Positions 7,301 to 14,639 of a stretch of DNA of 14,639 bases are shown one piece after another. The stretch spans positions 1 to 14,639 of the forward strand of contig CALKWO010000212.1 of assembly GCA_938003875.1 (NCBI GenBank), read 5' to 3'. The stretch comes from an uncultured bacterium (lineage in GTDB: Bacteria > Planctomycetota > Uabimicrobiia > Uabimicrobiales > JABWCH01). The notes under the pieces were generated by a model. That model was not told the origin of the DNA. It was given only the letters and a program-made list of their open reading frames with translations, and did not search any database. The position numbers and the translations under genes are program-made. How positions within the stretch are numbered: the stretch's first letter is position 1; each line of letters begins with the position of its first letter.

Positions 7301-10300
7301 TTTAAAAAAGCTTCTTACTATATGAAAAAAGAGAATATTCTGGATGCCATTTCTTGTCTGGAAAAAATTTTACAGGAGAATATTTTACATCAGGAAGCTT
7401 TTGCTATGCTTTCCAGGCTTTATATCAAAAAGCAGATGTGGTCTGAACTGGGCAATCTGTATGTTCGGTTTGCCTACTGTGCAAAAGAACAAAAAGAGAA
7501 AGAAGACTTGTTGCTCAAAGCTGGTGCTATATGGGATAAGAAAGCAGGAGATTCTGGCAAGGCAATAGGATACTATTACCAGGTTTTGACTATGAATCCA
7601 CAAAATTCCTCCGCATCAAAAGCAATTCTAAAAATCCTGGAGCAAAGCAAAGACTGGTATATGGCAATTGAAATTCTGTATCAGCAGGCCAAAGGGCTTA
7701 CGGGAAAAGAGAAGGCAAGTGTTTACTACAAAATAGCCCAGATTTGGGAACTCAAGCTTATGGATATTGTCCAGGCACTGAAGGCCTATCTTGTTATGCT
7801 GGAAACTCATTTCCATCTGGAAACAGCAGAACATATAGTTCCTATGCTACAAGCAGCAAAAGACTATTATTCTCTGGCTTCTGTCCTAAAAAAAATCATA
7901 CGCAATACACAGGATAGCAGCCAAAAGGCAGAAAGATATCTGGAACTAGGGAATCTTTTGTTCTATGAATTCCAAAAAACGCAAGAAGCCATCAAAGCAT
8001 ACAAAAAAGTCTTGAAGCATAATCCGCAAAAGCTGGAAGCCTTGATCGCTCTTGAAGAAATCTATACGCAGGAAAAAGATTGGGAGGAACTTTGCCAGAC
8101 CAAAGAAAAAAGATTGGAAATCTCTAGTAACCCTATAGATATAAAAGAATTGCACCTGGAACTAGGAAAGCTCTACCACAAAAATATACTTCATCAGAAA
8201 AAGGCTATCTTTCATTATGAGAGTGCTTTGGAATTGCAGTCAGAACCCTGGCCTGACCTTTATTTTACTACTTTAGAAGAACTATACAAAGAATGGGGCT
8301 ATTTCGATAAATATATTTCTCTGGCAGAAAAAGAAATAGCATCTTCAGGGAGTCCAGAAAGAAAAAAAATATTGTTGGGCAACATAGCGCATCTATGGGA
8401 AAAAAATCTTTTTGATTCTGCTGCTGCTATAAAAACATGGGAAAGACTTCTGGATCTGGACGAGAATAACCAGGAAGCTATGGCGAACCTGATTCGGCTA
8501 TATGAACAAAATTTAGACTATGCCAACCTGGTAAGCATTCTGGAAAGAAAGCAAAATTGCATGGAAAAAAGCTCTACAGAAGAAAGGCTGGCATTATACC
8601 TTCTTATAGCTCGTCTATGCTTGCAAAAGCTTTCCTCTCATGAGAAGGCTATACAATACTATAACAGTGCTTTGGCGTTGGATAGCCAGAATTCTGAAGC
8701 CATGCAGGCCTTAGAGGAGATCGCGGAAAAATCCAGGGATAGAGAAATGCTCGAAAAAATCCTGCAAAAAAAATTAGAACTTTGTTCTCAGGAAGAAGAA
8801 AAAGCAAAACTGTATTGCAAGCTAGGAAAGCTGTATATGGAGAGTTCCTTGCAAAAGGCTTCTGAATACTATGAGCTTGCCCACGAATCTATGCCGCTGG
8901 AATTGAGTATTCTCGATATTCTCAAGGAACTATATCATAAGCAAAAAGATATAGAAAAAGCCATGAAAATCAATGCCAAAATTTTGGCACTTACATCGAA
9001 GGAAGATCAAAAGGTATTACTATATCTTGAAGTATCACAAATGCTTATAGAGAATAATACAAAAGAGGCAATAGAGTATCTCCATAAGGTACTTTTGTTT
9101 AAATCTGACCACAAGGAAGCTTTATCCCTGTGTGCGAAAATATACTATAAAATGCAAGATTGGGAAAAAGCCAGAGATCTTTATACAAAATGGCTTTCTA
9201 TAGAAAGTGAACCTCTGGCAAGAACAGAAATTTTAGAAAAGAGAGGGCAGGTCTATCTTCATCTAGGAGATAAAGAAAACGCTATCCAGGATTGGGAACA
9301 AGTTTTCCAGTACCATCCTGACCACTTTGAAATAGCAGCCAGACTTTCTCATCTCTACCAGGATTCAGGAGAATTGACCAAAGCACAAACACTATATGAT
9401 TTGATTATCCATTGGCCTGATCGATCTCAGATACATACTTCTCTTTCCCTTGCCAATCTTTACTTTGAATCGGGAGAAATCGCCTCCTTGCTAGGAAAGA
9501 AGCAAATCGCTTTGCTTCGCTATCTACAGGCACTACAGAGCAATCCTGAACACAAAGAAAGCTTGAAAAAAGTAGCGCAAATATACTATGATAACAAGCA
9601 ATGGGAAGAATCCTTGCTGGTTTTTATGAAGTACAAAAGTCTTTATCCTCTGGAGCTGGAGGAAGAAAAAGAAATCGCCCTTAAAATTTCTGTGATCAAA
9701 GAAAAGATGGGTATGGCGCAGGGAGCCATAGAAGGATACTTGCATGCTTTGGAAACAGACAAGAAAAATCCTTTTATTTTGGAATCGTTGGGAAATCTTT
9801 ATTGGGAGAATAAAGAAGAAGACAAGGCATTGTTATATCTTACACAGGCGGAAGAAATGTATCCTGACTTTCCCGAAAAGCAAAGGCTACTAAAAAAGAT
9901 TGCCCTTGTCTATGAATCCCAGAGCAATAGTAAACTCGCAACGGAGACGTATGAAAGGCTTTTGGAATACTTCCCTTTAGAACAAGAATACCTTCATAAG
10001 CTTGCCAGACTATACCAAAAAACAGGCAACTGGGAAAAAGCAGAAAAGTATCTTCTTTTGCTATGCGAAAAGAGCCAGAAAGATTTGGAAAAGGCAGAAT
10101 GCTTCTTCCATCTGGGGATTGTCTATAAAGATGGATATAACAAAGATCAAGAAACCATTTCCTACTTTCATAAAGCATTGGCAGTCCTTCCTTCGTATCT
10201 GCCTGCTATTTCCATGCTGGCATTTATCCATCAAAAAAAAGAGGATTGGAAAAATCTTGTAAGATGCTATGAAGAATGCCTTCGAGCTTTCCCCTTGCAG

Positions 10301-11476
10301 AATCAGGAAGAAACGCTGCCCTTTTTGCTGGAACTGGCCAATGTCGTTTGGGAGCGATTGGGCGACACGCCTAAGGCGATAGAGATATACCAAAAGATTC
10401 TGCAAATTGCTCCTGACCATAAAATAGCGCATCTTCATCTGGCTACTCTTTGCAGGCAATACCCTGAAAAACGAGAGGAAGCCATTATGGAACACAGATA
10501 CATATTGAGCCAGGACACATTCAGATCACATTCCTACCATGAGCTTTTCTTTATGTATAGGGAAGGGAGCGAATACGATAGAGCCTATCTTTGCTGCATG
10601 AATCTTTCTGCTCTGAATAAACTTTCTGTAGAAGAAAAACGCTTTCTGTCTCAGGTACAACCCAGAGTTCCTTCTGGTTGGTTAGACAGCTCTGCTCTGG
10701 ATACCCTTATCCAGGAACAGAGCAGAGGCACGCTCTACGAAATTATGTCCGCCATGGATCCTTTCATGGATAGAATCTATCCTCTTTCGGAACAGGAATA
10801 TGCAGGAAAACAAAGACTATCGCTCGACTCCGACCAAAAGATAGAACATATCATAAACAATACCATGAGATTGCTGCAAATCTCAGAGCTGGCAGTTTAT
10901 TTGATCCCTGGGAAAAAAATTCTTTTGGAAAACACGCAGCCTCCCTGTATGTTCATTGGCAAAGAATGTCTAGGCCTTGGCACAGCTTCCTTATATTTTT
11001 TGATTGGAAAATCGCTTTTTTATGTATCCAGGAATCAGGTTATGGCTGCAAAACTTTCTTTTGAAGATTATAATAACTATGTCCTGAGAATTGTGGAAGC
11101 TTTTGCTGAAACAGGGAAACAGGTTTCATTAGAAGAAGAAGCCCTCAGCAGAAAAATACGCAATGCTCTGCCTAAACGACTTCGTAAGCCCTGGGAAGAA
11201 AGAATGGACATCTTCACAGAAATCTACAATACAGACACAAAAGAATACCAGAAATTCCTAGAAATTGCTGCCAATCGCTGTGGTCTGCTTTTATCAGACT
11301 GTTTGCCAGAGGCGTGCTATGCTTTCTTGCTTTCAAAAAATAGCGAACTAAAAAAACTAGAAGATTGCAAAGATCATCCAGAAATTCAGGAAATGTTTGC
11401 CTTCAATATCTCTGACGAAATCGTCACCCTACGCAAAGAATTAGGTATAGATGTCAAATGGATCAATCGTTTGTAG
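4379..11476 (+). CDS. Giant tetratricopeptide-repeat (TPR) protein, 2365 aa
   Basis: No signal peptide or membrane segment is visible, so it is probably a cytoplasmic scaffold. From about residue 40 to 2080 it is an almost unbroken solenoid of TPR-like helix pairs, for example AEIYHHRLGEAKQAIHFYRK near 474 with the TPR residues at the G, A/Y and A positions. The pairs alternate: a canonical repeat (IAxIYxxxLxDxxKAIxxYEKAL..P) is followed by a variant with a conserved Trp (ALxxLxxIYxxxxxWxxLxxILExK) and a charged linker. The resulting module of about 70 residues recurs some 28-30 times. The last 285 residues (about 2080-2365) are a globular mixed alpha/beta domain that includes ISELAVYLIPGKK (near 2168) and QPPCMFIGKECLGLGTASLY (near 2187). 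I recall a similar tail in giant TPR proteins of myxobacteria, but have not checked this. The ATG is preceded by AGGTG at 4370-4374. Partners and role are unknown; protein-complex assembly is the safe inference. Confidence 0.9.
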   Translation: MLADSFSLEQLKELEKKLVKEGNFKELIAVLERKIQLDASRGSDYYCEIGNIYREHIKNQAMAIDAFKKAITLKPDCFRAFQAVRSIFLVQENWEQYLLFGEKQLAFTSDPQQIMDLHFSLADIYSRLNMLDKAQEHLLQVYCFDPCHLYAFEKLSAFYKKAEKWQEYAKILENHLPGSTTELVARFIEIADVYSHRLQNNQEAALFYEKAHLLSPFEEDILVALQNAAQKMGDQEKRIYALEKRIGLCKDKGKKYALFMEAGEILLHKGQDEKAASVYEKAYEAKPDAIEILDILSKLYHSQGKDKELLLCLEKKASLALPKETSKSLWLQIAELAQKLGDLPKAIVYYEKVLPSQDEEIVKALLVLYESEKEWRKLADLYEQISLSEPKEKQIEILQKLISLYEMDLKDEKRLKDCLYRSFCLSGLSQERLFQLEKLAKNQADWKIVIEVLEEKAKQGKENKEIASFCLEIAEIYHHRLGEAKQAIHFYRKAWEKDSDNDKFLKEIQNLYIFQKDYENALDIIEERLKKSQDSKSQYDILIEKGFLLRDKCQKVQEASDAFEKAISVFPSCMQAIESLEGIYCKEEKFPQWIAVLFKKQSMVNAQDKIAIAMKIAFLYEEGLKDDTKAQETLEQIWKECGFHEDVFYQLRRLCYKHQSWETLQKIYQDAIVQSQNIALKAQLTFSFGKFYEENKVDVSQAALLYLQVLAIKPGHLNAIRSLQKIYSKEKKYPSLVEAYLAELALMEIAPGRRIYLHLQCAQLFSILKKNEGAIQHYKLALKLDAGNLFAIRNLQEIYRSLSEKKELLPLLMVEMRIERKEIRLFEIYRELGYLYRDFMQNEPEAIQNLTKAYSYYPKEKQILQDLKDLLAKQNRWEEYAVYLEEEAKEKNWNEPKEIHRRLIEVYKKLENSEKLIFHLEKILLYPPFALEDILLLKELYIKQNEEQNQDKLFALYSLESQIVEAPERKREILFKKASYYMKKENILDAISCLEKILQENILHQEAFAMLSRLYIKKQMWSELGNLYVRFAYCAKEQKEKEDLLLKAGAIWDKKAGDSGKAIGYYYQVLTMNPQNSSASKAILKILEQSKDWYMAIEILYQQAKGLTGKEKASVYYKIAQIWELKLMDIVQALKAYLVMLETHFHLETAEHIVPMLQAAKDYYSLASVLKKIIRNTQDSSQKAERYLELGNLLFYEFQKTQEAIKAYKKVLKHNPQKLEALIALEEIYTQEKDWEELCQTKEKRLEISSNPIDIKELHLELGKLYHKNILHQKKAIFHYESALELQSEPWPDLYFTTLEELYKEWGYFDKYISLAEKEIASSGSPERKKILLGNIAHLWEKNLFDSAAAIKTWERLLDLDENNQEAMANLIRLYEQNLDYANLVSILERKQNCMEKSSTEERLALYLLIARLCLQKLSSHEKAIQYYNSALALDSQNSEAMQALEEIAEKSRDREMLEKILQKKLELCSQEEEKAKLYCKLGKLYMESSLQKASEYYELAHESMPLELSILDILKELYHKQKDIEKAMKINAKILALTSKEDQKVLLYLEVSQMLIENNTKEAIEYLHKVLLFKSDHKEALSLCAKIYYKMQDWEKARDLYTKWLSIESEPLARTEILEKRGQVYLHLGDKENAIQDWEQVFQYHPDHFEIAARLSHLYQDSGELTKAQTLYDLIIHWPDRSQIHTSLSLANLYFESGEIASLLGKKQIALLRYLQALQSNPEHKESLKKVAQIYYDNKQWEESLLVFMKYKSLYPLELEEEKEIALKISVIKEKMGMAQGAIEGYLHALETDKKNPFILESLGNLYWENKEEDKALLYLTQAEEMYPDFPEKQRLLKKIALVYESQSNSKLATETYERLLEYFPLEQEYLHKLARLYQKTGNWEKAEKYLLLLCEKSQKDLEKAECFFHLGIVYKDGYNKDQETISYFHKALAVLPSYLPAISMLAFIHQKKEDWKNLVRCYEECLRAFPLQNQEETLPFLLELANVVWERLGDTPKAIEIYQKILQIAPDHKIAHLHLATLCRQYPEKREEAIMEHRYILSQDTFRSHSYHELFFMYREGSEYDRAYLCCMNLSALNKLSVEEKRFLSQVQPRVPSGWLDSSALDTLIQEQSRGTLYEIMSAMDPFMDRIYPLSEQEYAGKQRLSLDSDQKIEHIINNTMRLLQISELAVYLIPGKKILLENTQPPCMFIGKECLGLGTASLYFLIGKSLFYVSRNQVMAAKLSFEDYNNYVLRIVEAFAETGKQVSLEEEALSRKIRNALPKRLRKPWEERMDIFTEIYNTDTKEYQKFLEIAANRCGLLLSDCLPEACYAFLLSKNSELKKLEDCKDHPEIQEMFAFNISDEIVTLRKELGIDVKWINRL

Positions 11477-11543
11477 AGAGATGCTTTGGGTTTTATAGTC
11501 AGTTACAAGTGAAATCTTGTGCAAAAGTGTAAAGATTTTTCAT

Positions 11544-11616
11544 CGCAGAGACACGGAGAACGCAGAGAAGAATAAAAAATATAAAAATTTTTTTCTGCGA
11601 CCTCTGCGCCTCTGCG
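11544..11616. repeat. Intergenic CGCAGAG-type inverted repeat, possible terminator
   Basis: The left arm starts CGCAGAGACACGGAGAACGC (11544-11563). The right arm, read on the other strand, starts CGCAGAGGCGCAGAGGTCGC (ending at 11616). Both share CGCAGAG units at the same spacing, around an A/T-only loop. Short CGCAGAG/CACGGAG motifs of this kind occur as dispersed intergenic repeats in many bacterial genomes (general knowledge, not searched here). A T-rich tract follows (TTTTTTTCTTTTT, about 11622-11634), so the hairpin could also stop transcription after the TPR gene. The rest of the 173-bp gap shows only a weak ACAAG/CTTGT hairpin. Confidence 0.6.
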
Positions 11617-11654
11617 GTAAATTTTTTTCTTTTTGATTACGGTTTATCCGTGTT

Positions 11655-11660
11655 AGGAGA
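11655..11660 (+). promoter_or_regulatory. Ribosome binding site deciding the citrate synthase start
   Basis: AGGAGA lies 7 bp before the ATG at 11668. An in-frame GTG at 11650 has no such site and actually lies upstream of this one, so the shorter reading is preferred. Confidence 0.8.
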
Positions 11661-11667
11661 AATTCTG

Positions 11668-13389
11668 ATGACCGCCTTAAAAAGACAAATCGAAAGTCTG
11701 ATCCCTTCCTTGCAAAGCAGAATGAAAGAATTGCTTAAAAATTTTGGCAATGTGAAAATATCTGATGTTACTATATCGCAGATTTATGGAGGTGCCAGAG
11801 GGATAGAATGTTTACTTTGTGAGACATCTCTTCTGGATCCAGAAGAAGGCATTCGATTCCGAGGATATAGCATTCCAGAGCTGAGAGAAAAATTGCCTAA
11901 GGCCAAAGGCGGGAAGGAGCCTCTTCCAGAGGGTATATTCTATCTTATGGTTACAGGAGATATACCAACGGAAGAAAATGTAGCAGAAATCGCAAAAGAA
12001 TGGCAAAAGCGATCCACAGTTCCTGATTATGTTTTCCATACCCTGGATGCTTTGCCCAAAGAAACCCATCCTATGACCCAGTTGTCCTTAGCTATCCTGG
12101 CTTTGCAAAATACATCGGAATTCGCAAAAAAATACCAGGAAGGCATTCCTAAAAATCTGCTTTGGGTTTATGTATATGAAGACAGTATGAACCTGATCGC
12201 CCAATTGCCTGTCATCGCAGCGTATATCTATCGTAGAACGTTTAAAGACAAACAAAGGATACCTGCAAATCCTGATCTGGACTGGGCTGCGAACTTCGCC
12301 CACATGATGGGAATCGACAACCCTGAATACTATGAACTGATGAGGCTGTTTCTTTTCTTGCACGCTGACCATGAAGGTGGAAATGTCAGTGCCCATGCCA
12401 CTCATCTCGTAGGATCGGCCCTATCTGATCCTTACTATTCTCTCTCGGCTGGAATCAATGGGCTGGCTGGCCCTTTACATGGACTTGCAAACCAGGAAGT
12501 TTTGCGGTGGCTGATGGATATGAAAAAACAACTGGGAGAAGGCATTCCCGATAAGCAGAAGGTAGAAAATTTTGTTTGGGAAACACTCAACAAAGGGCAG
12601 GTAATACCAGGATTCGGACATGCCGTGCTGAGAAAAACAGATCCAAGATACATAGCCCAGAGAGAATTTGCGCTGGCTCATTTCCCAGAGGATGAACTTT
12701 TCCAGATCGTTTCCTTGCTTTTTGAAGTAGTGCCTGGTATTCTTATGAAACATGGGAAGGCCAAAAATCCCTGGCCCAATGTAGATGCTCATTCTGGATG
12801 TATGCAAGTACACTATGGAGTTACAGAATACGATTTCTATACTGTTTTCTTTGGCGTTTCTCGTGCTATGGGCGTTCTGGCTTCTCTGATATGGTCAAGA
12901 GCCTTAGGGCTTTCTATTGAAAGACCAAAATCCGTTACGACAGAATACCTGGAGAGCCTCGTAATACAATGGGATGAAAAATACAATATAGGCATCCCTG
13001 AAATAGACCAGGATCACAGAGAATTCGTCAACAGAATCCAGAAGTTGATCCAGGCAACAAACCAGGGTTCAGGCGCAAAAGAAGTACAAAGCCTCATTCT
13101 CTTTCTGGAAGACTATGTGATGGAGCACTTTGGCAGAGAAGAAAGACTCATGATAAAATACGATTATCCTGGATTCATAAGGCATAGAGAAAACCATACA
13201 AAATTCATTCATGAGCTTCATAATCTCAAAACAAAGCACAAACAGGAAGGTTGGTCGACCAGGCTTGTCATCCTGACAAAGCAAGTCGTAATGGATTGGT
13301 TCAAGGCACATACCACAGGAGAAGACAAAAAGCTAGGCGATTTCCTGGATGAACTGAGAGAACAAAATTTGCTTCAAGAATCAAAATAG
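11668..13389 (+). CDS. gltA: Citrate synthase (mitochondrial type) fused to a C-terminal hemerythrin domain
   Basis: This 573-residue protein has two parts. Residues 1-430 form a citrate synthase (oxaloacetate + acetyl-CoA to citrate, first TCA step, cytoplasm) of the eukaryotic/mitochondrial type. They show IYGGARG (39-45), DHEGGNVSAHATHLVGSALS (234-253), GPLHGLANQEV (268-278) with catalytic His271, PGFGHAVLRKTDPRY (314-328) with His318, VDAHSG (372-377) with Asp373, and SRALGLSIERPKS (410-422). These match His274, His320 and Asp375 of pig citrate synthase. Residues 435-573 form a bacteriohemerythrin domain with the full diiron ligand set: His450 in IDQDH, His487 and Glu491 in HFGREE, His506 and His510 in HRENH, His548 and Asp553 in HTTGED. 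The ordinary enzyme is about 430-440 residues and ends where the hemerythrin begins. The domain would bind O2, NO or iron, which suggests sensing or tuning of TCA entry; this is inference. The EF-hand gene follows 20 bp downstream. Confidence 0.94.
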   Translation: MTALKRQIESLIPSLQSRMKELLKNFGNVKISDVTISQIYGGARGIECLLCETSLLDPEEGIRFRGYSIPELREKLPKAKGGKEPLPEGIFYLMVTGDIPTEENVAEIAKEWQKRSTVPDYVFHTLDALPKETHPMTQLSLAILALQNTSEFAKKYQEGIPKNLLWVYVYEDSMNLIAQLPVIAAYIYRRTFKDKQRIPANPDLDWAANFAHMMGIDNPEYYELMRLFLFLHADHEGGNVSAHATHLVGSALSDPYYSLSAGINGLAGPLHGLANQEVLRWLMDMKKQLGEGIPDKQKVENFVWETLNKGQVIPGFGHAVLRKTDPRYIAQREFALAHFPEDELFQIVSLLFEVVPGILMKHGKAKNPWPNVDAHSGCMQVHYGVTEYDFYTVFFGVSRAMGVLASLIWSRALGLSIERPKSVTTEYLESLVIQWDEKYNIGIPEIDQDHREFVNRIQKLIQATNQGSGAKEVQSLILFLEDYVMEHFGREERLMIKYDYPGFIRHRENHTKFIHELHNLKTKHKQEGWSTRLVILTKQVVMDWFKAHTTGEDKKLGDFLDELREQNLLQESK

Positions 13390-13409
13390 TTTACAAAAAG
13401 GAGAATTTT

Positions 13410-14105
13410 ATGAGAAATTTTATCATTTTTTTTATGATTTTTTCTTGTATCACACTATGTTTTGCCCAGAATCCACCAGAACAGAATGTTCAAAGAAAAT
13501 TTCCTGGTTTTGCAGAATTGGATAAAAACCAGGATGGCAAAATCACCAAAGATGAATGGAAAGGCCCAGAAAAATTTTTTGAGCGTTTTGATGCCAATGG
13601 GGATGGTGCTATAACAAAAGAGGAGTTCCCTCAAAAAAATTTTAAGCCTCAAGGCGATATGCAGCAGAATATGCCTGGAGAACAAAAAAATCCTTTCATG
13701 CAAATGGATAAAAATAAAGATCAGAAAATCAGCAAAGAAGAATACATGGCGTTTTTTGAGATGATAGATGCAAACAAAGATGGCTTTCTTACCATGCAGG
13801 AATTCATGGCCTATCGTCAAAAAGGACAAAATTTCAGACAAGAAAAGCCTTTTAGACAAGAACAAGGCAATATGATGGATAAAAAGCAAAGATTGCAAAA
13901 GATGGATAAAAATAAAGATGGAAAGATTAGCCAGGAGGAATGGCAGGGCGATCCAGAAATGTTTAACAAACTGGACAGAAACCAGGATGGAGTAATTGAT
14001 AAAAAGGAAATACAGAATATTCTCAACAGACCTCATCCTCCTCAAGAACAAGATAAGCCTAAACCACAAGAAGAACCAGAAGAAAATCCAGAAGATGAGG
14101 AATAA
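13410..14105 (+). CDS. Secreted six-EF-hand calcium-binding protein
   Basis: A 231-residue protein with an N-terminal signal peptide (hydrophobic 4-18, likely cut after CFA at 19), so it is exported to the periplasm or beyond. Six 12-residue EF-hand loops lie in three pairs: 38-49, 61-72, 100-111, 120-131, 166-177 and 189-200. Five have the canonical DxNxDG core. The third reads DKNKDQKISKEE, with Gln in place of the conserved Gly6, and may bind calcium poorly. Met/Gln/Phe-rich linkers separate the pairs, and a Pro/Glu-rich acidic tail (208-231) closes the protein. There is no lipobox and no enzymatic domain; calcium binding or buffering, or a structural role, is likely. A strong AAGGAGA site (13398-13404) precedes the ATG. 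It sits in a tight run between the citrate synthase fusion and a pseudopilin gene, 2 bp before the latter. Confidence 0.88.
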   Translation: MRNFIIFFMIFSCITLCFAQNPPEQNVQRKFPGFAELDKNQDGKITKDEWKGPEKFFERFDANGDGAITKEEFPQKNFKPQGDMQQNMPGEQKNPFMQMDKNKDQKISKEEYMAFFEMIDANKDGFLTMQEFMAYRQKGQNFRQEKPFRQEQGNMMDKKQRLQKMDKNKDGKISQEEWQGDPEMFNKLDRNQDGVIDKKEIQNILNRPHPPQEQDKPKPQEEPEENPEDEE

Positions 14106-14107
14106 GC

Positions 14108-14614
14108 ATGATCTCCTTTTACAAAAGAGGATTTAGCCTGATAGAGCTGATGGTGGTTCTGGTGATCGTAGGCGGGCTTTTAACCCTGGTTACGGTCAAC
14201 ATGAACTTCCTGATACCTTCTTCTCGCCTGACAGCAGGGGCAAGGGCTATTGCATCTACCTTGATTCTTGCATACAATAGAGCTGCAGTGAATGGAGAGG
14301 ATGCGATTGTCTCCTATAATCTGGATAAGAGAATATACCAGTTGATCCTCATGAACAAAGGAAAACCTGATGCCTATACTCCCTGGACATTGCCAGAAGG
14401 TGTAAAATATCTGGATATAGTAGCAGCAGGAGAACGGAAGAAGACCTCTGGAACCTTCGAGGTCTATATCTCTCCTCTAGGCATTGTAAGAGCGCATGTC
14501 GTCCATCTGGAAAATAAAGAAGGCAAGAGAATAAGCATCGAAGTAAATCCTCTCAGCGGAGCCGTTGAAGTAAAAGAGGGTTATCAGGCATTGGACATTG
14601 TGGAAGAATCTTAG
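14108..14614 (+). CDS. GspH/FimT-type pseudopilin
   Basis: A 168-residue protein starting MISFYKRGFSLIELMVVLVI, the class III (type IV prepilin) signal. Prepilin peptidase would cut after Gly8 and methylate Phe9; Glu13 is the conserved Glu5 of the mature chain. One hydrophobic helix (about 9-32) is followed by a globular beta-rich domain with the GspH/FimT-like segment ALxxAxxRAAVNGEDAIVSY (about 45-66) and GTFEVYISPLGIVRAHVV (near 115-132), resembling minor pseudopilins of type II secretion or type IV pili (usually about 160-190 residues). The ATG is 2 bp after the EF-hand stop, and its ribosome binding site TGAGGAA (14096-14102) lies inside that gene. More pseudopilin genes probably follow outside the window. 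GspH versus FimT cannot be decided. Bases 14615-14639 hold nothing recognisable. Confidence 0.87.
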   Translation: MISFYKRGFSLIELMVVLVIVGGLLTLVTVNMNFLIPSSRLTAGARAIASTLILAYNRAAVNGEDAIVSYNLDKRIYQLILMNKGKPDAYTPWTLPEGVKYLDIVAAGERKKTSGTFEVYISPLGIVRAHVVHLENKEGKRISIEVNPLSGAVEVKEGYQALDIVEES

Positions 14615-14639
14615 GCAAATTATATAAATAAAGATAGAC

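Noticed and set aside
11650..11667. Upstream GTG start for the citrate synthase fusion
   Set aside because: The AGGAGA site at 11655-11660 is placed for the ATG at 11668, and the extra residues are not part of the family.
13900..14030. Tandem DNA repeat suspected in the EF-hand gene
   Set aside because: The similarity comes from the repeated DKNKDG protein motif with differing codons and spacing; it is not a DNA repeat array or CRISPR.
13455..14069. A 204-codon minus-strand open frame opposite the EF-hand gene
   Set aside because: It is a mirror of the repetitive Asp/Lys-rich EF-hand codons, giving an Ile/Phe-rich artefact. The + strand has signal peptide, ribosome binding site and six EF-hand loops.

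Overview
The window comes from an AT-rich bacterial chromosome (about 40% G+C by eye). All intact genes lie on the + strand. A prepilin-type pseudopilin, a Tat-type signal and a secreted EF-hand protein point to a diderm (Gram-negative-type) bacterium. Giant TPR proteins, secreted EF-hand proteins and a mitochondrial-type citrate synthase are familiar from Planctomycetota and from deltaproteobacterial/myxobacterial lineages. I lean towards a planctomycete-like organism, but nothing here proves the phylum. There is no phage, IS element, CRISPR array, tRNA or rRNA.

Left block (60-3621): five close genes, probably one or two operons. In order they are a divergent PLP-dependent Cys/Met-metabolism enzyme, a one-domain PAS protein, a class I SAM methyltransferase, the radical SAM enzyme of the AmmeMemoRadiSam system (amrS), and a 60-residue protein with a twin-arginine signal whose start overlaps the amrS stop as ATGA. 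The mix suggests sulfur/SAM-linked chemistry, but no substrate can be named.

Middle gap (3622-4378): about 760 bp without an intact gene. It holds a 128-bp inverted-repeat element that can fold into a three-way junction, a strong + strand terminator, a terminator-like hairpin facing the other way, and on the minus strand a decayed C-terminal piece of a type I restriction specificity subunit (hsdS). A restriction locus seems once to have stood here. A sigma-70-like promoter for the next gene follows.

Centre (4379-11476): one 2365-residue protein made almost wholly of tandem TPR-like repeats in modules of about 70 residues. It ends in a globular non-TPR domain of about 285 residues.

Right block (11477-14639): after an intergenic CGCAGAG-type inverted repeat comes a tight three-gene run. 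Its first gene is a citrate synthase of the eukaryotic/mitochondrial type fused to a complete bacteriohemerythrin domain; both catalytic triad and diiron ligands are intact. It is followed by a secreted protein with six EF-hand loops and a GspH/FimT-type pseudopilin, with gaps of 20 and 2 bp. The citrate synthase-hemerythrin fusion is the most striking single item: it suggests a TCA-cycle entry enzyme coupled to an O2/NO-binding or iron-binding module.
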